Assembly: GCA_958496175.1 (NCBI GenBank)
Contig: OY292276.1
Coordinates: 13,844,001-13,908,000 of the forward strand
DNA length: 64,000 nucleotides
Direction of reading: 5' to 3'
DNA from: Sisyra terminalis
Taxonomy: Eukaryota; Arthropoda; Insecta; Neuroptera; Sisyridae
Positions 59,425 to 64,000 of this stretch are shown in pieces (within the stretch, counting starts at the first letter, position 1; every line of letters starts with the position of its first letter). The position numbers and the translations under genes are program-made. Under the pieces are notes generated by a model. It did no database searches and was not told the DNA's origin. It worked only from the letters and a program-made list of their open reading frames with translations.

Positions 59425-60513
59425 TATCAATGCGATATAATCGTCATAAATAGGAAGTTAAACCCATCGCAAATATAACAAAATTTAAAGAAAGTATTTT
59501 TATTTATTTAAAATTGATCTAAAGAGATCCACTTGGGTTTTCTGAGATTTATCTCAGAAGTAGACCTTATCAAACAAAAAAAAAAAGCAAATCGCAATAG
59601 TTATTTTAGAACTCTGCGCAAAGGAACTCTTAGAAGAGGTCTCCAGTATAATCAAGAAACAGAAGTGGTTATTCTTAGGATATTTTAAATCGTTTGTTTT
59701 TTTTTAATCTTTTGACAAAGATCTTGAATTCTACTTTATAAAATTGTTTTAAATTTTAATAAGAAATCACCAAGAAGATCTTAGGAAGTTAAAGCTCAAA
59801 TTATTAAAGGGAAGCTTTTTTAACAATAAATTTTATTTATTGAGAAAAGTAGTAACTTTTTATGCAAAAGTCTTGAGAAAAATTCGGAAACATAATTATC
59901 ATTATTATTTGGAAAGCATCAAACTGCAAATTTTGATTTCAATCATTCTACTTGTTCATTTGCGAAAGATGCGGAAACGCCATCAAAGTTGACGATGCAT
60001 AATTTCAGATGATCGTCTGCGGGGCTTCGAAAACTTTCTGTATTTCTCCCAATTGACATAAAATGTTAACAAGAAAATATCAATTCATTGATATCATTGA
60101 TATTCTTGTTGAATATTTATTCAACTTCTCACCCCATTTCGCACAAATAATGAAAAAATTTCATGTAAACTTTGAAACAATTCCCGTTTTTAGGTAATAA
60201 AAGTTGATTAGAATTCTTGTGTGTACGTCAAAACATCCGTATTGGCATCTAATTTTTTTATTCGAGCCAGACGTGTTTAATAATTCCAATAAAACCATTG
60301 ACAACGTTAAATTTCCCCACGGATAAAACGAACATCGTTTACGATACTCTAAATTGAACAAGTAGCTATTGCTAAATATTACAATGACAAGTTTTTTCTT
60401 TTCTCTTTTTCTTTTTTTTTTGATGCGATTAAAAGTTTTATTGTAGAAAATAAAGTATCTGAGATAACTATTGCAAGTGGATTTGAAGACAAAGAGTTTA
60501 ATTAAGATCGTCT
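59425..60513. other. No gene seen; non-repetitive island at 59930-60400
   Basis: The island is less AT-rich, lacks repeats seen elsewhere in the window, and is followed by the possible exon at 60514. The frame at 60161-60361 (minus) has no domain. Confidence 0.4.
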
Positions 60514-60741
60514 ATGATGGTGTCATCAAGACTATTGTCTGCGTTCGTGCTTCTTCACTTTATATTGCACCTGCTTTGTTATGCAAAAGATTGCTCTACA
60601 GCAAACATTGCAAGTCTTGTCTTGTCTTGTGTACATAAAGTTAAAGAACACTTTAGCGAAAGAAAAATAGAAAAGCATTTAACGAGTAAAATTTCGCTTA
60701 TAAATCATTTTCCCATATTTATTATCCAAATGCTCACCTGA
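60514..60741 (+). CDS. Possible signal-peptide exon of an unknown secreted protein
   Basis: A 75-residue frame opens with two ATG codons and MVSSRLLSAFVLLHFILHLL followed by CYAKDCSTANIASLVLSC. A short polar start, a roughly 15-residue hydrophobic core and small or polar residues after it look like a cleavable signal peptide. The first 115 bp are clearly less AT-rich than the surroundings. After about 60630 the frame turns AT-rich, as if it had run into an intron; a GT at 60631 (GTACAT) is available but is a poor donor. No family is recognised and no partner exon is visible in the window. It may equally be a chance frame, or an exon of a gene extending beyond the window. Confidence 0.2.
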   Translation: MMVSSRLLSAFVLLHFILHLLCYAKDCSTANIASLVLSCVHKVKEHFSERKIEKHLTSKISLINHFPIFIIQMLT

Positions 60742-62159
60742 CTCTTTTTTTTTTTTGGGTGAAAGCTTGGCCGAAATATCGGGTTATAGTCGAGGTCGGC
60801 TGACAAAACCAATTTTCTAAATGGCGTAGAAAACTTATACCGCAGTGTTCCACAAATCGAAAATGATTTGCTTTTTTTCAACGGGAAAAGAGAAAAGCGA
60901 TATTATTTCACATGTGCATAAACATGTAGGCATATACATGGAGCGCCATGCTATTCCCGATTGAAAATAAATCATTCAAAGAATATAATTTTCTTCTGGA
61001 AAACATATCCAGTTTATTGATCTGTTTGGATAGGGAAATTTTACAATTATATTCATCTCAACAAAGCGTGAGAGAACGACTCGTCCGTTTTTAATATCAA
61101 AAAGATTCACCAGCCTTGGAATAAAACAAATTTTGCCTGTCGTTAATTTAATATCGAAATTTTTTCCAAACGCAAATAGATCCGATTTAAGTTTCACCAA
61201 TCCATTTCTACTCGATTAAACTGAATGAAATCCAATAAATTTACAAGTCTATGGCAAATTTGTATTACAATAAAACGATAACATTGACTTTATTTTCTTG
61301 AGAAGACGACGACGGAAAAAAAAAGTTACATACTTTGCACGGTTTGGAATTCAAGTCTATGCTTATGCCATAAATTTGGGAAATTTCCACTTTGAAAACT
61401 TGTTTCCTGAAAAAGTATATTAACGCAAATTTTCTTTAGATTTTTTCAACTTTAACATAACTTTCTTTTTGTTTTTTAAAAAAGTATTTTATTTCTGTCT
61501 AAATGAACGTAATTTTCTTCTCCGAAAAAGAAAAATCAAAAGTAATTTTATGTCTCTTTAAACTTTGAAATTATTTATACTATGAATTCAGTCTTGGAAT
61601 CTTTGCCAAATTTATAAAAGCAAAAAATTTATTGAAATCTTTCAAATTCACGAAAAATATTTTAATCAATATAAATAATTTTTTGTGTTTTTTTTTTATT
61701 GCCGTTCTACTAAAACTATCAATCTAAAACTTATTTATGAAATAAGAAGTTTCCAGCCATCGTTAATGTTTAGTTTTGATTTTTCCTTGGATGTTTTTTC
61801 AATATAAAGATTTTTCTTAATTTGAATTTAAAATAAAAAAATATTACAATTGTATCCATAGTGATTAGTATTGCCTTAAATGTTCAATTTTATAAAAATA
61901 TTTATGTTATTAGTTATAACTTTCATATATCTTCTTATATATTCTCATATATAAGAAAAGTTATAACTTTCATATAAGTTATAACAAATCAACTTTACTT
62001 TTTATGTCCGATATCCTACCTTCCGTAGTACATTGATTATTAAACAGTGTTAATTTACACTGTTATAAATGATAAAATAAAAAAATAACAGTAATATCAA
62101 GGAATTTTCGTTACGATACTTATACATAAATTATTTATTATTGATTTTGGTTTCTTCCT
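60742..62159. other. No assignable gene
   Basis: 60860-61300 is a non-repetitive, less AT-rich block with a 74-residue minus-strand frame (60976-61200) of unknown nature. 61300-61900 is AT-rich. 61912-61988 holds a small cluster of repeats. Confidence 0.4.
61912..61988. repeat. Local repeat cluster with GTTATAAC palindromes
   Basis: AGTTATAACTTTCATAT occurs twice (61912 and 61959), a third GTTATAAC follows, and between them lies a CTTATATA-TATATAAG hairpin. Probably slippage-prone AT DNA. Confidence 0.6.
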
Positions 62160-62975
62160 TCAGACATAAGCTGGCTTTTGATGAAGTGCGGCACGATAGT
62201 CTACTGTAAAAAATAAAATAATATGTGTTCACTTATTACAAACTTTTAACATCTTCTCTGCAAAATTGCTACTTGAGAACTGGAATAAAAGACTAACCCT
62301 CTAGCAATTGCCAAATCGATTCTGATATTTTTCAAAGCAGTGGATTAGGTCCCATTCTTTTCTTACTGTTCACTGCTGATCTATCAACGACTAGCAGTGC
62401 CTTTATAGGGACATTCAATGAAATTAAAATCATAATAGCTTGCAATGAGTACCCTATGGTTGCAGTAGCTAATCTTCAATACCATATCCTAATTGAAACT
62501 TACTGGCAACTGCCCTGTGCAACTGTTTACGTTAAGGAGTTGGAGATATCAGAATCGAGTTCGGTGAAGTACCTTAGACTTTACCTCGATAAAAAGCTTA
62601 CTGGGCGACATCATTTACCCAAAAAGAGAACCCAAATAATGCTGAGGTTTAAACTGGCTTATGGGAAGGATATCCGGAATGTCATTGGAAAATAAACAAC
62701 CCTTATACAAGGGCATAATATGGAGCTATGGGATCAAATTGTGGGCTTGCACCAGCAAACCAAGTACTGCATTGATCCAAAGATGCGTCATGGTATATTA
62801 CTGCATAAGGATCAGCACATAAATTCCATTTCAAATATGATCAAACAAAGAAGTGATGCTCATTTCGTAAGGCTGATGGAGCAGATAATCTCGTTGATGG
62901 ACTCACTACTAAATCGCTTAACCAACAGAAGAGTTAAATCAAAAAGAAGTCCTAATGAGCTGAGATTATATTAAC
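62160..62975 (+). pseudogene. Jockey-clade LINE ORF2 C-terminal remnant
   Basis: On the plus strand, FDEVRHDSLL (usual AFDRVWHDGLL) lies at about 62175-62205. SGLGPILFLLFTADLSTTSS (usual GSVLGPxLYxLFTAD) lies at about 62338-62400. VKYLRLYLDKKLTGRHH (usual VKYLGLHLDxRLTWxxH) lies at 62560-62610. MELWDQIVGL (usual YGIQLWGTA) lies at about 62720. The frame then runs uninterrupted to a basic end with KSKRSPNELRLY and a stop at 62972-62974. The YADD box region is lost. Frames shift several times in the first half. A (AAAT)n tail follows downstream. Confidence 0.85.
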
Positions 62976-63043
62976 AAGAAGTTGGTCCACTGAGAACTTC
63001 TTCATCAAGCCATTTGGAATAACAATAAATAAATAAATAAATA
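62976..63043 (+). other. LINE 3' untranslated region ending in an (AAAT)n tail
   Basis: A short 3' sequence after the ORF2 stop ends in about five AATA units at 63022-63042. This marks the 3' boundary of the plus-strand LINE insertion. Confidence 0.7.
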
Positions 63044-64000
63044 AGAAATTTTGGGTTCAGTTTTCGACTTCTTTTTTTAAATTATTTTCAAACGTAAACT
63101 TGTTGAGATATTCTCAACCGTAGGCTTGATGAAAACTTGTCAAGTGCCATTTTTGTGACGAAAAGGGATAATGTAATTTAATAATTGAATCAGCTTTTAT
63201 GAAATTCATCGACTATCTACGCTATTAAGAGAATCTCCCGTTTGCCACTATAATGCAAAATAAATTTAACAAATTTTTCTTTAAAAATGTCAATCATTTT
63301 AGATTAGCATTTCTTTTTTGACATATCCTTTTTTTTAATGGTAATGTATTTTTAGATAAAAAATATTCTTTTTGTTATTCAAAAAAAAATAATTAGATAT
63401 AAAAGAAATAGAAAATATTTTCAGGTAAATGAATATTCAGTTTATTTGACAAATTCAACACTTATGATTGCAAATTTTTACAGCAATTATTATAATACTG
63501 AACTTAACAATAATATAATACTCAGTACTTTATTTGATTTATCTTTAATTTCAATGAAATATTTTTCCAAATAAACAAACTGAATTTTAAATTATCGCTA
63601 TGCATTTTAAAGTACTTATGAATCTAACTCTTTAATTAAAAAATAATTTATCGATAGCCCCCGAATAACGTCTGTGCTCTAAACGTTCCATATAGCGTTT
63701 ACGTTTGCGATTATTTATGCATAAAACATTGACTTTGATAAGCGAAGCTCTGCAAAATTTGCAAAATTTTCAAAATTCCAACGATCAAAACAAATGAAAA
63801 TCTTTACATCTCCCAATCCTATTGGCTGTTAACTTCCTGCATTGGAAAGTTTGTGCCATCATCATATATCAGGTATAAGTGCATTACTCTGCTTGTATTA
63901 GCAAGACGCCTTTTACTTTACTGAACATACAAATATGCTTATGGAAAGTTATGGAAAAATACTTTCCTGAACATTTTTCAAAAGAATATAGGAAAAATTA
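63044..64000. other. No gene seen
   Basis: AT-rich to about 63640, then a less AT-rich, non-repetitive stretch to the window end. No RNA gene or domain recognised. Confidence 0.45.

Noticed and set aside
1..64000. tRNA and rRNA genes
   Set aside because: No cloverleaf with matched A and B boxes or rRNA core sequence was seen on either strand. B-box-like words at 23265 and 41278 lack a supporting A box.

Overview
The window is a strongly AT-rich, gene-poor stretch of an animal nuclear genome, most likely an arthropod and probably an insect. The evidence is the mix of decayed transposons: Jockey-type LINEs, RNase-H-bearing LINEs, an RTE-type LINE, mariner and pogo/Tigger transposases, hAT, piggyBac-like and foldback MITEs, and a Helitron-like fragment. 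There are no operons, ribosome-binding sites or bacterial features. I recognise no complete host gene, tRNA or rRNA. The only weak host-gene candidate is a possible signal-peptide exon at 60514-60630 (+).

Layout. 1-5.3 kb: an inverted-repeat element, a Jockey LINE remnant (minus), a 15-bp minisatellite, a TA-flanked MITE, and an RNase-H LINE tail interrupted by a hAT MITE. 5.3-13 kb: mostly plain AT-rich sequence with an RTE-type remnant, a diverged tandem duplication, and a TTAA-flanked foldback MITE whose sister copy lies at 36.4 kb in inverted orientation. 13-20.6 kb: a 156-bp tandem duplication, a pogo/Tigger-like element carrying part of a second MITE, a 170-bp palindrome, an RNase-H LINE remnant and a hAT-like MITE. 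20.6-35.6 kb: largely non-repetitive, with a roughly 455-bp tandem duplication whose first unit is split by a 1047-bp foldback MITE. 35.6-41.3 kb: a mariner pseudogene, TTAA MITEs, and a Helitron-like fragment in a larger repeat that also holds a hAT MITE. 41-50 kb: non-repetitive islands, an RNase-H LINE remnant, and a hAT-type element (perfect 8-bp target duplication) carrying a nested foldback element. 50.8-52.6 kb: the longest LINE ORF2 remnant. 53.8-64 kb: several palindromes, a candidate conserved island, and a third Jockey LINE remnant.

The most unusual recurring structure is a short RNA-like core: a CTGA-box, a small stem-loop, then GAAACGT. It appears in at least three unrelated long palindromes (175-672, 58298-58640, 59246-59424), as a single site near 53803, and in two decayed copies. 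It resembles the hammerhead-ribozyme core known from Penelope-like retroelements, but with one extra base before stem II.

Nothing here suggests genes working together. The window reads as a transposon-littered intron or intergenic desert with scattered less AT-rich islands that could be cis-regulatory.
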